Source: Thiodubiliella sp900128405 | GTDB taxonomy: Bacteria; Pseudomonadota; Gammaproteobacteria; PS1; Pseudothioglobaceae | Reading direction: 5' to 3' | DNA length: 64,000 nt | Assembly (NCBI GenBank): GCA_963682085.1 | Contig: OY821614.1 | Span: forward strand, 558,001-622,000 | Part shown: positions 43,864-56,500 of the stretch, piece after piece | How the letters are laid out: every line of letters begins with the position of its first letter | Numbering within the stretch: the stretch's first letter is position 1 | Position numbers and translations under genes: made by a program | Notes under the pieces: model-generated | Seen by the model: only the letters and a program-made list of their open reading frames with translations | Database searches by the model: none | Told to the model about the DNA's origin: nothing

Positions 43864-44322
43864 ATGACCCCCGAAAAAATAACAGAAAAGACCTATATGG
43901 AAACTTTAGGCAATGCATTTTGGTTATCTAGACAATCAGAATTACATTGTAAGCATTATAATATTTGTGGTTTTTTTAGTCGCATTTCAGAAGGAATCTT
44001 ACTTGGGCAATATAAATTAATTCGAAACAACAAGAACATACCTTTGGCATTCTCTGTATGGGCAAAAGTTGACAATAAAACACTGGATAAATTATTACAG
44101 AGCAATTATAAAATCACTGCTAATGAATGGAACAATGGAGACAATATATTTATTTTGGAATATATTTGCCCATTTGAACATGTTGTTCAATTTAGCAGAG
44201 AAATAAGAAAGGTGCTACCCAATAAAGCCAAAATATACGCCCTAAGAGTTAAGATCACCAAAGATGAAAACAATAAGTCTACACTCAGTAGACAAATGAC
44301 ACTCGTTAACAACCTTTACTAG
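43864..44322 (+). CDS. rtxC: RTX toxin-activating lysine acyltransferase (HlyC/RtxC family)
   Basis: This 152-residue protein matches HlyC-type acyltransferases, which use acyl-ACP to fatty-acylate internal lysines of RTX toxins in the cytoplasm. Conserved features are TLGNAFWLSRQSELHCKHY, with a His where HlyC has its catalytic His (about residue 27), and IPLAFSVWAKVDN (about 59). The third is ANEWNNGDNIFILEYICPF, whose Asp aligns with the second catalytic residue. In MARTX loci rtxC stands just upstream of the rtxA toxin gene, as here, 188 bases before the giant frame. No rtxB/D/E secretion genes are in the window. Confidence 0.88.
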   Translation: MTPEKITEKTYMETLGNAFWLSRQSELHCKHYNICGFFSRISEGILLGQYKLIRNNKNIPLAFSVWAKVDNKTLDKLLQSNYKITANEWNNGDNIFILEYICPFEHVVQFSREIRKVLPNKAKIYALRVKITKDENNKSTLSRQMTLVNNLY

Positions 44323-44323
44323 A

Positions 44324-44399
44324 AGAGACCTTTACATAAATATGAATAATCATCAAAAATTGAATTTTGCTAATCATCCATATTTATGCAAAGGTCTCT
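44324..44399. repeat. Palindromic MITE-like repeat between rtxC and the toxin gene
   Basis: This 76-base element has terminal inverted repeats. The left arm is AGAGACCTTTACATAAATAT then GAATAATCA; the right arm, reverse-complemented, is AGAGACCTTTGCATAAATAT then GGATGATTA (25 of 29 bases match). It begins two bases after the rtxC stop. It is a second copy of the repeat at 30397-30488. As RNA it would form a stable hairpin between the acyltransferase and toxin genes, possibly reducing read-through. Confidence 0.8.
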
Positions 44400-44499
44400 A
44401 AAATTAATACTTACAAGGATAACAATGCAATATCTCCCTAATACCAAAAATTCACTACCCCTTCATTTTTTAATGACATTCAAAAAAATCCTTTCATTT

Positions 44500-44505
44500 A
44501 AGGAG
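44500..44505 (+). promoter_or_regulatory. Strong ribosome binding site deciding the toxin start
   Basis: AAGGAG lies five bases before the ATG at 44511. An in-frame TAA at 44499-44501 overlaps it, so translation of the giant frame cannot begin upstream. This fixes the toxin start with good confidence. Confidence 0.85.
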
Positions 44506-44510
44506 CTTTT

Positions 44511-47500
44511 ATGGGTGCTGTAGCCAGTTTTGTTGAAGATGTATATGATGCTGTCGTTGATGTAGTTACTACTGTAATTGACACTGTAGGATTTCTTATT
44601 ACAGGGAATTACGAAGGGGATGATGGCGACAATACAGCGTTTGCTTTGGGTTTTGCTGTGTGGGGTAGTGGTCTTAACATGTATGGGGGGAATGACACGG
44701 TATATGCTGCTAGTTTAAAACTTAGTGTTTATGATACTTGGGGGAATTTAAGTATTCATGGTGCTGCTGGCTTTATGGATATCAATAAGAGTGGTGATGG
44801 CAATATGTCCGTTAATGGTGCTGCTGGTGCGGTGAGTTTGAATCATACGGGGCAATCGGGCAATATTAGTTTTAATGGTGGGGCAGCATCTAATAAAATT
44901 TATCGTTCTGGTCATTCAGGGGATGTTACATTTAAAGGCATTGGTATATCAAATAGGGTGGTTAACCAAGTAAAGTATGGCAATATTAAATTTACTGGCT
45001 CTGGCTTGTCTAATGTTGTAGAGCGTAGAGGTGGAGAGCATGGCGATATTTACTTTATGGGTGCAGGTGCTTCAAATCAGGTTACTAATAGCGCAAATAG
45101 AGGCAGTATTTATTTTACCGGTATAGGGGCTTACAACAGAGTAGAGCGTCGAGGTCATTCAGGCAACATTGCCTTTACTGGACTGGGTTTTTACAATCAT
45201 GTTACTAATGCCACTCGTGAAGGCAATATTGATTTTATAGGTATTGGTGCATATAACAAAGTAGAGCGTCTAGGTGGATACAAAGGCAACATCTTTTTCA
45301 AAGGTGCTGGCATAGGTAATCATATTGTCAATACGGCTAAATATGGTAATACTGAGTTTATTGGCGGCGGCGGTGCTAATGTTATCGAACATTCTGCTAG
45401 TGGCAATATCTCTTTCAAAGGCATAGGCGCTATTAACAAGGTTAGCCATACAGGTGATTATGGCGACATTGATTTTATTGGCGGTGGTGTTGGTAACATT
45501 ATTACTCGTTCAGGAATAAAAGGCAATGGAGATTTAACAATATTAGGGGGTGGCAATGTTGTTACCTGGTCAACAGATGGCAAGTTAGAAGCAAAACTTG
45601 GCGGCTTTCGTTTAAACCTATTAAAGAGATATGGGCGTGGCGACACAAATTTAATACTGGTTTCATTAGGCAATATTGTTGATGTAGAAGTATCCAAAGG
45701 TAACCTCAGTTTAACGGGCATTGGCGCAGCAAATGTAGTCAATTACAAAGGAGAAGGCACCTTAGATGCCGAATTATTCGGCGGTGCAAATATCATCACC
45801 AGAGAAGGCTCTGGGAATTCAATTTTATATCTTTTGGCAGGAGGCAATGTTTTTACTGATTTCTCCACAGGCGATGTCAGAGGCTCTTTATTAGGCGGTC
45901 TAAATATCGTTACCAAAGAAGGCGATGGTAATATTGATGTAGATATGTATGGCGGTTCCAATGTCCTAACACAAGTCGGCAACGGCAACATTCAAGTAAG
46001 ACAATTCGGCGGTGCCAATATCATTACCAAATCAGGTGATGGCAATATCTTTGCCTTGTTATTCGGTTTAGCCAATGTCGTTACCCATGTTGGCGATGGC
46101 GATGTTTATCTATTAATGCTAGGCATGGGCAATGTTGCCACCAAAGTAGGGGATGGCGATGTTGTTGTCGGTATGTTTGGCATTGGCAATGTCTTAACCC
46201 ATGTCGGCAACGGCATGACTGCCGCATTAATGGTATCTGTCGGTGTTAATTTCTTCACCAAAGTTGGCAACGGCCCAACACTGGCCTTAATGTTTTCAAT
46301 GGCTGCTAACATCTTCACCCACATTGGCAACGGACCCACTGCCGCATTAATGATAGGCGGACTAGGCAACATCTTCACCAAAGTTGGCAACGGCCCCTCA
46401 GTGGCAATAATGCTAGCAGGCAAAGCCAATATCTTCACCCATATCGGCAACGGCTTTAGCGCCGCTTTAATGATAGGCGGACTGGGCAATATCTTCACCA
46501 AAGTTGGCAACGGCACAACCTTAGCAGCCATGGTCGGCAATGCCAATATCTTTACCCATATCGGCAATGGATTTTCAGTCGCATTTGCCATTGGACAAGC
46601 CAACATTGTTACCAAAGTCGGCTCAGGTCACTTAATAACAGCAGCCATTGGACAAGCCAATATTGTTACCCATGTTAATTTAGACAGCAAGGGCAACACC
46701 GTGAGTTTGGTTGTTGGTCGAGCCAATATTGTTACCAGAGTATCCTCATTAACAGATTTTACCGTTACCGTTTCCCCATTAGATGCCGTTGTCTCAGACC
46801 CTGTTTTAGAAAAACACCGTTTATTCCCAAGAGGAGATGTCTTCTCCGCACCACAAAAATTCCTAACATCAGGCGTTGATTCACTCAAAGCAACTGGCGC
46901 CGCATTACTAGGCGAAGGCAACGAAGGCAGTATGGTAACATTTGCCATAGGTCAAGCGAACATCATCACCCATGTTGGCAATGGTGCAATGCTAGGCGTA
47001 GGCATTGGCAGCGCCAATATCATTAGCAAAGTCGGCCTAGGTCAAACCATACAAGCTGGCATCGGTCGAGCCAACATACTCACCTCAGTTGGCGACAACG
47101 ACAGCTTACAAATTGCCATTGGCAAAGCCAACCTAGTAACCAAAGTCGGCTCTGGTCATAGTGCAATGATTGCCATTGGCAGAGCCAACATTACCACCAA
47201 AGTCGGCGATGGCTTCCATTTAGGATTGTCTGTCGGTAAACTCAATATCAACACCAATATTGGCGATGGCATCGCCATCAATGCCTTAATTGGCAAATAC
47301 AATCTCAATACACGCGTAGGACACGGCGTTAATATCGCCGTTATGAAGGGCGATTATAATGTCAATGTCAGATATGGCGATGGTATGAATATCGCCCTAG
47401 CCGCAGGCAAAGGCAACATCACCGTCAATATTGGCGATGGCGATTTTTACGGTGCTATGATTGAAGTAGGCACCAACAAACAAAGCGTTGGCAACAAGAT

Positions 47501-50500
47501 GAAAGCCCTAATGCGGGGTATGCTATCCAATTTAAAAGAAACTGCCAAAAGCGTTTTAGTTAGCCAAACCATAGGCTTGATTATCAACGGCAATGATGCA
47601 AACACAACCAAATTCCGTGGCACCAGCCACTCCACACCCAAAAAAGATTCTGAATACACTCAAAACGCAAGTTCTACCAATAAAGAAGTTGACCAATCAC
47701 AATACCAAGACACAGACGCTAACGAAGATTCAGATGTCAGCACACAATCAGAAAAAGACCAACAAACCGTTGATTCCTTAAAATCCGACACACAAGTTAA
47801 TGAAGACGATGCCAATAAAGACGCACAAGTCGTTACAGGCTTCTTAGACAATAGTAATAGCGATAGCAATAACAATGGCAATGGCAACAATTTAATACAA
47901 AACCAAGGTCAAAACCAAAACCAAGACTACATCGAAGGACTAAACGAATTAAACCAAATAGGACAAAGCGACCATCACAATGACTACACCCAGTTTGGCA
48001 CCACTGATAAAGTTACAAGCAAAGCCAACCAAATCATCACCAACAGCAAAGAAGGCATTAACAAAAGCAAGTCCAAAACACAAGAAGAACTAAACAATGT
48101 CAAACAACGCAACCAAAAAAATCAATCACACCAACAAAACGAACAACAAAAAGTAGGGAAACACCTAGGAGACGCCAACCAAAAATACCAAGAAGCCGGT
48201 AGCAAAAAAATTAAGCAAAAAGGGGCTATTTTAGTTGCCATGAACATCTATCAAACATCAGTAGATGGACACCCAGAAAACAAAAATGTTTTTGAAATAG
48301 GGGACAAGATTACAGTTGCCCTAACCATGGACAAAGCCATGCAATACCAAAAAGGCAGAGCCGGATACGCCGCCGACTCCAAAATAATTATCAATGGCTT
48401 GGTATTCTCCCTTGACACAAAAAAAGGCTTTTCCAATCCAAATGCAACCCCCACAGAAAGCACAAAATTAGTCTTTGAACACACCGTTCAAGCAAATGAT
48501 GCCTTTACACAAGGAAAAGAATTTTCGATTAAATCCTCATCCGACCTAATCATTAGTGGCATTTCTGATAGTAACGGCTATCCTCCCGCCTTTATTAATA
48601 CCACCTACCCAATCTCACTCAGCAACACCGTTGCCACTAAATTCGACAAACGCAATCTAACTGTCGCTGGCGACACATTCCAAGGCTACACCATTGAAAA
48701 AAAATCAGGTGCCTCTTGGGATACCGATGTGTTTTCTCAAGAAAGCTTTATAGGCGATGGATACGCAATCTTTACATTAAACGCCACCTCTGCCAGAAAA
48801 GGCATTATGCTTGGCCTATCCACCGACAATCCAGACGGCAGTTACAAAACCATTGAACACGCTGTTTACATTTACAACAATAAAATAAAAGATGTTCGCA
48901 ACAACAACACAAAATACGCTGATTTTAATTATCGCTATAAAGTAGGCGACAAAATCAAGATTGAACGCCATGGCACCACCATTAAATATTACCACCTTAA
49001 CAACAATGGCAACACCATTCGCATACTTGCCACCCAAACAGGCATACCTGCCACCTCAGCATTACACATTGACACCTCAATCAAAGACGAAGGCGTTAAA
49101 CTCACAGGCGTTAAACTGGTCAAGGGACTAAGTAACATAAGCCAATACATCATCGATGTCCACGCCCCAAAACCCATTGCCAATAACGCTTGGCATATAG
49201 ATGGCAAAACCACCAATAAAGACAACATACTCACCATCGGCGATAAAATCAAAGTAACCCTTACCCTAGATGAAGCCGTTACCTTAGCAAAAGTCGGCAC
49301 CAACAAAATTATGATTGCCGGCAAAGCATTCCTCCTAACAGGCACCAATGGCAATATCACCAACACTTTAGAATTCACCTATACCATTCAAGTGAGTGAT
49401 ACCATAGCCAACACAGATCTTAATATCAACAATAAATACGACATCACTTTACTTGATATTCAAGACACAGATGGCAATAACATTGACTTCAGTAGCATTA
49501 CCAACGCCAACCCTGTGCACTTTTCCAAAACATTACTTGGTGCCAATAGCACTGACTTCGTCATTGGCGGTGGCAACATAGCCCACAACAACGGCGTTTA
49601 TGAAAAAACCTCTGGCACTGGCTGGAATGCCGATGTTACCTCTTCCAAAGGCTTTATCAATGACGGCTATGTTATCGCTAAAATTGGCGCATCCGACAAA
49701 AAAGTGATGCTCGGCCTCTCAAGTGGCGATACCAACAACTCTTACAACAGCATAAATTACGCCTTATACGCAGACCCTGGTGCCGACCAGAAATTTGTCA
49801 TCTATGAAAACAGTGTAAAAAAATACAGCACAGGCGTTTCCTATGCCATGGGCGACTATATGAAAGTCATCCGCTCAGGCACCACAATAAAGTATTACCA
49901 CATCAAAGCCATCGATGGCGCACTCGCCAAAGGCACCTTACTTTACACCTCCAGCAAAGCCTCAAATGCCAACACCAAATTGTTTTTAGACAGTTCCTTT
50001 TGTGATGTTGGTGCCAAGTTATCAAATATGCAAATATTTAGCAGCAATAACCTCCCATTCTCAGTCGATGTCTACGCCCCCAAACCCATTTCCAGTGCCA
50101 ATGCTTGGCATATAGACAGCACCAACGCCGACAACAACGGTGTCTTCACCCTCGGCGATAAAATTAAACTAACCCTTACCCTAGATGAAGCCGTTATCTT
50201 AGCAAAGGTTGACAGTAGCAAAATCATTATTGCTGGCAGAGAGTTTTTCTTAACAGGCAGTAACGGCACCACTACTAACACACTGGTATTCACTTACACC
50301 GTAAAAATCAACGACAAAATTGACACCAAGTATTTTGCTATTAACAACAAAAACGACATTGTTTTAAGTGATATCAAAGATACCGATGGCAACAACATTG
50401 ACTTCAGTGGCATCATCGGCCCAATCAAACTTTCTAATACATCACTTGATAACAACCTTACTATTAGTGCCGACAAAAGAATAACACTCACCAACGGCGT

Positions 50501-53500
50501 TTATGAAAAAACCTCTGATGTTGGTTGGAATACTGATGTTGCCTCTTCCAAGAGCTTTACTGGTGATGGCTATGTTATTGCTAAGATTGAGAATCCTAAT
50601 AAAAGATTAATGTTTGGCCTCTCAAGTGGTAATACCAGCAATTCTTACAAGAGCATGGATTATGCTTTATACGCAGACTCCACCACTAATAAACACTTTG
50701 TCATCTATGAAAGCGGCCGATACAAACGCGACACAGGTACCTCCTATGACACAGGCGACTATATGAAAGTCGTGCGCTCAGGCACCACCGTGAAGTATTA
50801 CCATATCAAAGCAGCCGATGGACCACTTGCCAAAGGCACCTTGCTTTACACCTCTAGAAAAGCCTCAAGTGCCAACACCAAATTATTCTTAGACAGCTCC
50901 TTTCACGATGTTGGTGCCAAATTATCAGAGATGCAAATATTTAGTGGCAACAACCTACCACTATCAGTAGATGTTCACGCTCCAAAACCAACAACCAATG
51001 CTTGGCACATAGACGGCAAATCCGCCAATAGCAAAGGCGTCTTTACCATCGGCGATGAAATCAAAGTAACCCTTACTTTAAATGAAAAAGTTACCCTAGC
51101 AAATGTTGGTCAAAATAACATTGTTATTGCTGGCAAAAAATTCCTTTTAACAGGCACCAACGGCACCTCTACCACCGTATTAAATTTTACTTATACCGTT
51201 AAAGCCAACGACAAGTTAATTGCCACCAGCAGGCGTTACAATGCTGTTTTAACAGGCATCCTAGACACTGATGGCAATTCAATAAATATGAGCCATGCCA
51301 CCAGCCCTATTGGACTCACCAACACCTTGATTGATGCCGACTTTATCACTAATAACAAAATAACCCAAACTAACGACATTTATGAAAAAACATCTGACAC
51401 TGGCTGGAATTCCAATGTCGCCTCCTCTCAAGGCTTTGTCAACGACGGCTATGTTATCGCCAAAATTGGTGCACCCGATAAAAGGGTTATGCTCGGCCTT
51501 TCAAGTAGCAATACCAGCCATTCTTACAATGGTCTAAATTACGCCTTGTATGCAGATTCAGGCATTGGCAAGAAATTTGTCATCTATGAAAGCGGTCAAC
51601 GCAAATACAGCACAGGCGTTACTTATGCCATGGGCGACTATATGAAAGTCATCCGCTCAGGCACCACAATCAAATATTACCACCTCAAAGCAGCCGAAGG
51701 ACCACTGTCCAAAGGCACCTTACTTTACACCTCCAACAAAGCCTCAAGCATTAACACCAAGTTGTTTTTAGGCAGTTCTTTTTATGGTGTCGGTGCTAAA
51801 TTGTCAGATATGCAAATATTTAACGGTAGTCATTTAGATCTTTCAGTCAATGTCTACGCACCAAAACCCACCCATGACGCTTGGCACATAGACGGTGTAG
51901 TTAATGACCAAGGTGCCTTTACCCTCGGCAGTAAAGTTAAAATAACACTCACTTTAAACGAACGCATTACCTTAGCCAATGTTGCTAGCAATAAAATCGT
52001 TATTGCCGGCAAAGAATTCCTACTAACAGGCACCAATGGCACCACCACCAAAACACTAGAGTTTGTTTACACCGTTCAACTTAACGACAAAATAGACACC
52101 AGTTTTTACATTAACAAAAAAGACATTGTCTTAACCGGCATTCAAGACACAGATGGCAACAACATAGACCTTGGCAACACTAATGGCATAGACATCAGCC
52201 CCAGCATCCAAAACCTCGCCCTCAACAGCAAAGGACTAACAACCATTAGCACCAACATTACCCGTTGGCATGCAAATAACACCGCCGCCAATATTCAACG
52301 AATGACCGATGGCAACACCAGCACAAGGGGTGCATTAAATTATGCCACACACCCAGCAAATGCCCATGGAAAACACATCTTGTTTGATTTTAAAGGTGTT
52401 AATTATAACAACGGCAGCTTTAAACTTTACAATCGCAAAAATGTTGCTGATAGGATCAACGGCTCAACCGTTGAGTTCCTTAAAGACGGCATCGTAGTCT
52501 CCATCCGCACTATCAGCGATGCTGGCAATATTATTGAAATCGCCCCCGATGCCCACATCATCTTTGACCAAGTTAAACTCACTTTTGACGGCGATTTACA
52601 AAACTTCCGTGAAGTTGAAATCTTTGGTAAAAATGCCAGCCTATCAATAGATGCTGGTGCCCCAACTCCCCTAAAAAATCACGCTTGGCGTATCAACAGA
52701 GACATTGCTGGTAACGATGGCACCTTTGCCATTGGCGATAAAATTAAAGTAACACTGCGTTTAGATGACATCGTCATCCTAGCAAAAGTTGACAGCAACA
52801 AAATCACCATCGCCAACAAAGAATTCTTCTTAACAGGCAACAATGGCGACACCACCGACACCCTAGAATTCACTTACACCGTGCAAGCCAACGACAGCAT
52901 CAGTGCTACAGATTTTAACATTAGCAGCAAAGAAGACATTAATGTAACCGACATCAAAGATGCCGATGGCAACAGCATCGACTTGAGTGGTATTACCAAC
53001 GCCATAGACCTTTCTAACGCATCCCTTAACACCGACCTTATCATTGGCGGTGGCAACAAAATAACCCACATCGACGGTGTTTATAGCAAAACCTCCAGCA
53101 CTAATTGGGATGCCGATGTTACCTCTTCCAAAGGCTTTACTGGCGATGGCTATGTTATTGCCAAAATTGGCGAACCCAATAAAAGGGTAATGCTCGGCCT
53201 CTCAAGTGGCGATACCAGTAATTCTTACAAAAGTATGGATTATGCCTTATACGCAGACCCAGGTACCAGCAAAACCTTTGTCATCTATGAAAGCAACCAA
53301 CACAAACGCAACACAAGAGTTAGTTATGCCATAGGCGACTATATGAAAGTCGTCCGCTCAGGCACCACCGTGAAGTATTACCATATCAAAGCAGCCGATG
53401 GTTCACTTGCCCAAGGCACCTTACTCTACACTTCAAGCAAAGCTTCAAATGCCAACACCAAATTATTCTTAGACAGTTCCTTTTATGGTGTTGGTGCCAA

Positions 53501-56500
53501 ATTATCAGAGATGCAAATATTCAGCGGTAATTATTCAGCACTTTCAGTAGATGTACACGCACCAAAACCCATTGCAAATGCTTGGAAAATGAACAGCATA
53601 CCCACCAATGGCAAAGGTGTCTTTGTCATTGGCGACAAGGTCAAAGTAACCCTTACTTTAAATAAACGCATTATCTTAGCCAATGTTGGCAGCAATAAAA
53701 TCGTGATTGCCGGCAAAGAATTCCTTTTAACAGGCACCAATGGCACAGCCACCAACACATTAGAGTTTGCTTACACCGTTCAGGCAAACGACAAAATCAA
53801 TGCCGCCTTTTGTATTAACAACAAAAACGACATCGTCTTAAACGACATTCAAGATGCAGATGGCAACACCATTAACCTTAGTAGCATTCCTAACAGAGTA
53901 AACATCAGCCCCAACATTCAAAACCTCGCCCTTAACAGCAAAGGATTAGCAACCATCAGCACCAACATCACCCATTGGCATGCCAATGACACCAAAGCTA
54001 ACATTGAAAGAATGACCGATGGCAACACCAGTTCAAGTGGTGCTTTAGATTATGCCACACACCCAAAAAATGCCAACGGCAAACACATTTTGTTTGATTT
54101 TGGAGAAGCTAATTACAGCAACGGCAGTTTTAAGCTATATAACCGCAAAGGGGTTGCCGATAGAATCAACGGATCAACCGTTGAGTTTCTTAAAAACGGT
54201 ATGGTAGTTTTAACCCGCACCATCCGTAATGCTGGCAATATCGTTAAAATCACCCCAGCAACTTATGTTACCTTTGATCAAGTTAAACTCACTTTTAGTG
54301 GCGATTCACAAAACTTCCGTGAAATTGAAATCTTTGGCAAAAATTCAAACTTATTAATAGATTCTGGTGCCCCAGAACCCCTAAAAAACAATGCTTGGCA
54401 CATTAATAGAGGCGTTGCCGACAGCAATGGTGAATTTAGCGTTGGCGATGAAGTCAAAATAACCCTTACTTTAGACAAAGCCGTTACCCTTGCAAAGGTT
54501 GGTAGCAACAAAATTATCATCGCCAACAAAGTATTCCTACTAACAGGCACCAACGGCACAACCACCAACACATTAGAATTTACCCGCACTGTTAAAGTCA
54601 GCGACAACATCAACGCTGAAGATTTTGATATTGACAACAAAGACGACATCATTCTAACTGATGTTAAAGACACAGACGGCAACAACATTAACTTTAACAA
54701 CATTACCAGCGCTATAGAATTATCCAACATCCCACTTGACACCGACTTTAACATTAACGGCGGCAAGAAGATAACCCACATTAACAACATTTACAAAAAA
54801 ACCTCTGACACTGGCTGGAATGCCAGCATTACCTCTTCCAAAGGCTTTACTGGCAATGGCCACCTTATTGCCAAGATGGGCAGTAACAACAAACATCTAA
54901 TGATTGGATTGTCCAGCAACAACAGCGATAACAACAGCAACAGCAACAACTACCAAGCAATGAATTTTGCAATTTATATGAACAACACCGGAGACATCGG
55001 TAGCATTTATGAAAACGGTCTTAGTGTCAAAGAATTTTCTAAAAATGAATACACTTACGAAGTCGGAGATTACTTAAAAATAGAACGAGATGCCACCACC
55101 ATTAACTACTACCTTATCAAAGCCAACGACAACCCAACCACCCAAGGCACTTTACTCTACACCTCAAGCACAGTCTCAAATGCCGATACCGAATTGTTTT
55201 TAGAAAGTTCTCTGCATGACATAGGCGCCAAAATATCAGAGGTAAAAATATTTAACGACAACAAATCATCCCTTTCAATAAACCCCAACATGCAAATCCT
55301 AGGAGAAACACCAACAACAAACAATGACCCAAAAGGAGACAGCACACTCAATCAAATACCTAATGATCACCAACTTAATAATACTTCCACAACAACCAAT
55401 GGCAACACCACCAACAACACTCAAAACACCTCCACTGGCAACACCCAAAATACCCAAAACACCCAAGAACAAGAAGCCCAAAAAGCCAAAAAAGCCAAAA
55501 AATGGTTCAAAATCAAAACCAACAGTAAATTCTCCCAAGGCCTATCGCTCTTTCAAATACCCCAAATTTTTATCATTACCGAACTTTCAAATGAAAACTT
55601 TGATTTAGCATCAAGCCTCGGAAAAAATAACAACATTGTCATTTACTACAACGCAAAAAACAATGAAATAGACTACCTATACGGACAACAAAACGACATT
55701 GAAGTAAAGCAGATAGAATACCGCATTATCGCCAACGGCAAAATCATCAACACCCTAGTTGAAGACACCACCAATGGCGAATACATCGCAGACACCGACG
55801 ACGACCCAAAAGACGACATCGACACCCAAGCCATCGTAGCACAATTACAACAAGCCATCACCATAAACCGAACCAACACAAAAATACACAAAAACTGGTT
55901 CACAAGACACAGCTTTACAAAAAAAGGGCTAGACATCAACAACCCACCCTCCATCCAAAACAGAAAGCAAACAACCCAATCCACTAACAGTAACACTCCC
56001 CCTACTGACACCAACACTCCATCTACCGATAGTAACACTCCATCTACTGACACCAACACTCCACCTACTAACCCCAACACATCCCGATACCAAAGCAACA
56101 TCATCATCCAAAGCAGCGACAACCCCATCGTAATCAAAGCAGCCAACGCCTTATTCAACAAACACCCCAACACCAGCATCCTCGTTAAATTCGACCAAAA
56201 CGGTAACCTTGTTACCCTCAAAGGCGAAACTTACACCCCAACAGGCAACACTCGTCTTAATTTTGTTGGTCACGGTGCTGATTTAGAACAAGAAGGCGCA
56301 CAATCATTAGCAGACAAGGTAAAAACACTACAACAAACCTATAGCAATGACAGCACCAATATCAAGCGTATTGCCCTGGTAGGTTGCGATACCGATGGCA
56401 TCAACCAAAATTTAACCAAAAACTTTGCCACAACTGTTTATAACGACACACCAAGCCTAAGAGATGCTGAAGTTACTGGCAGAAAAGGTGAAATGCAAAT

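Noticed and set aside
46106..46948. Minus-strand frames of 106-169 codons inside the toxin B-repeat region
   Set aside because: They are the reverse strand of the repetitive, C-ending-codon toxin frame. They translate to low-complexity repeats (LPTLVKILPSPP-like) with no family match, so they are shadows.
45700..47450. Possible CRISPR array
   Set aside because: The roughly 57-60-base periodic repeats are continuous coding repeats without unique spacers and translate to MARTX B repeats in frame.
54278..54790. 170-codon minus-strand frame in the Ig-like array
   Set aside because: It recurs as shadows under each Ig-like module (near 49.0, 50.1, 51.9, 52.7 and 53.5 kb), which shows it arises from the codon bias of the plus-strand repeats.
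55299..55538. Glycine-rich minus-strand frame near the Asn/Thr linker
   Set aside because: It is produced by the A/C-rich linker read backwards (FFGFLGFLFLGVLG-like low complexity), not by a real gene.
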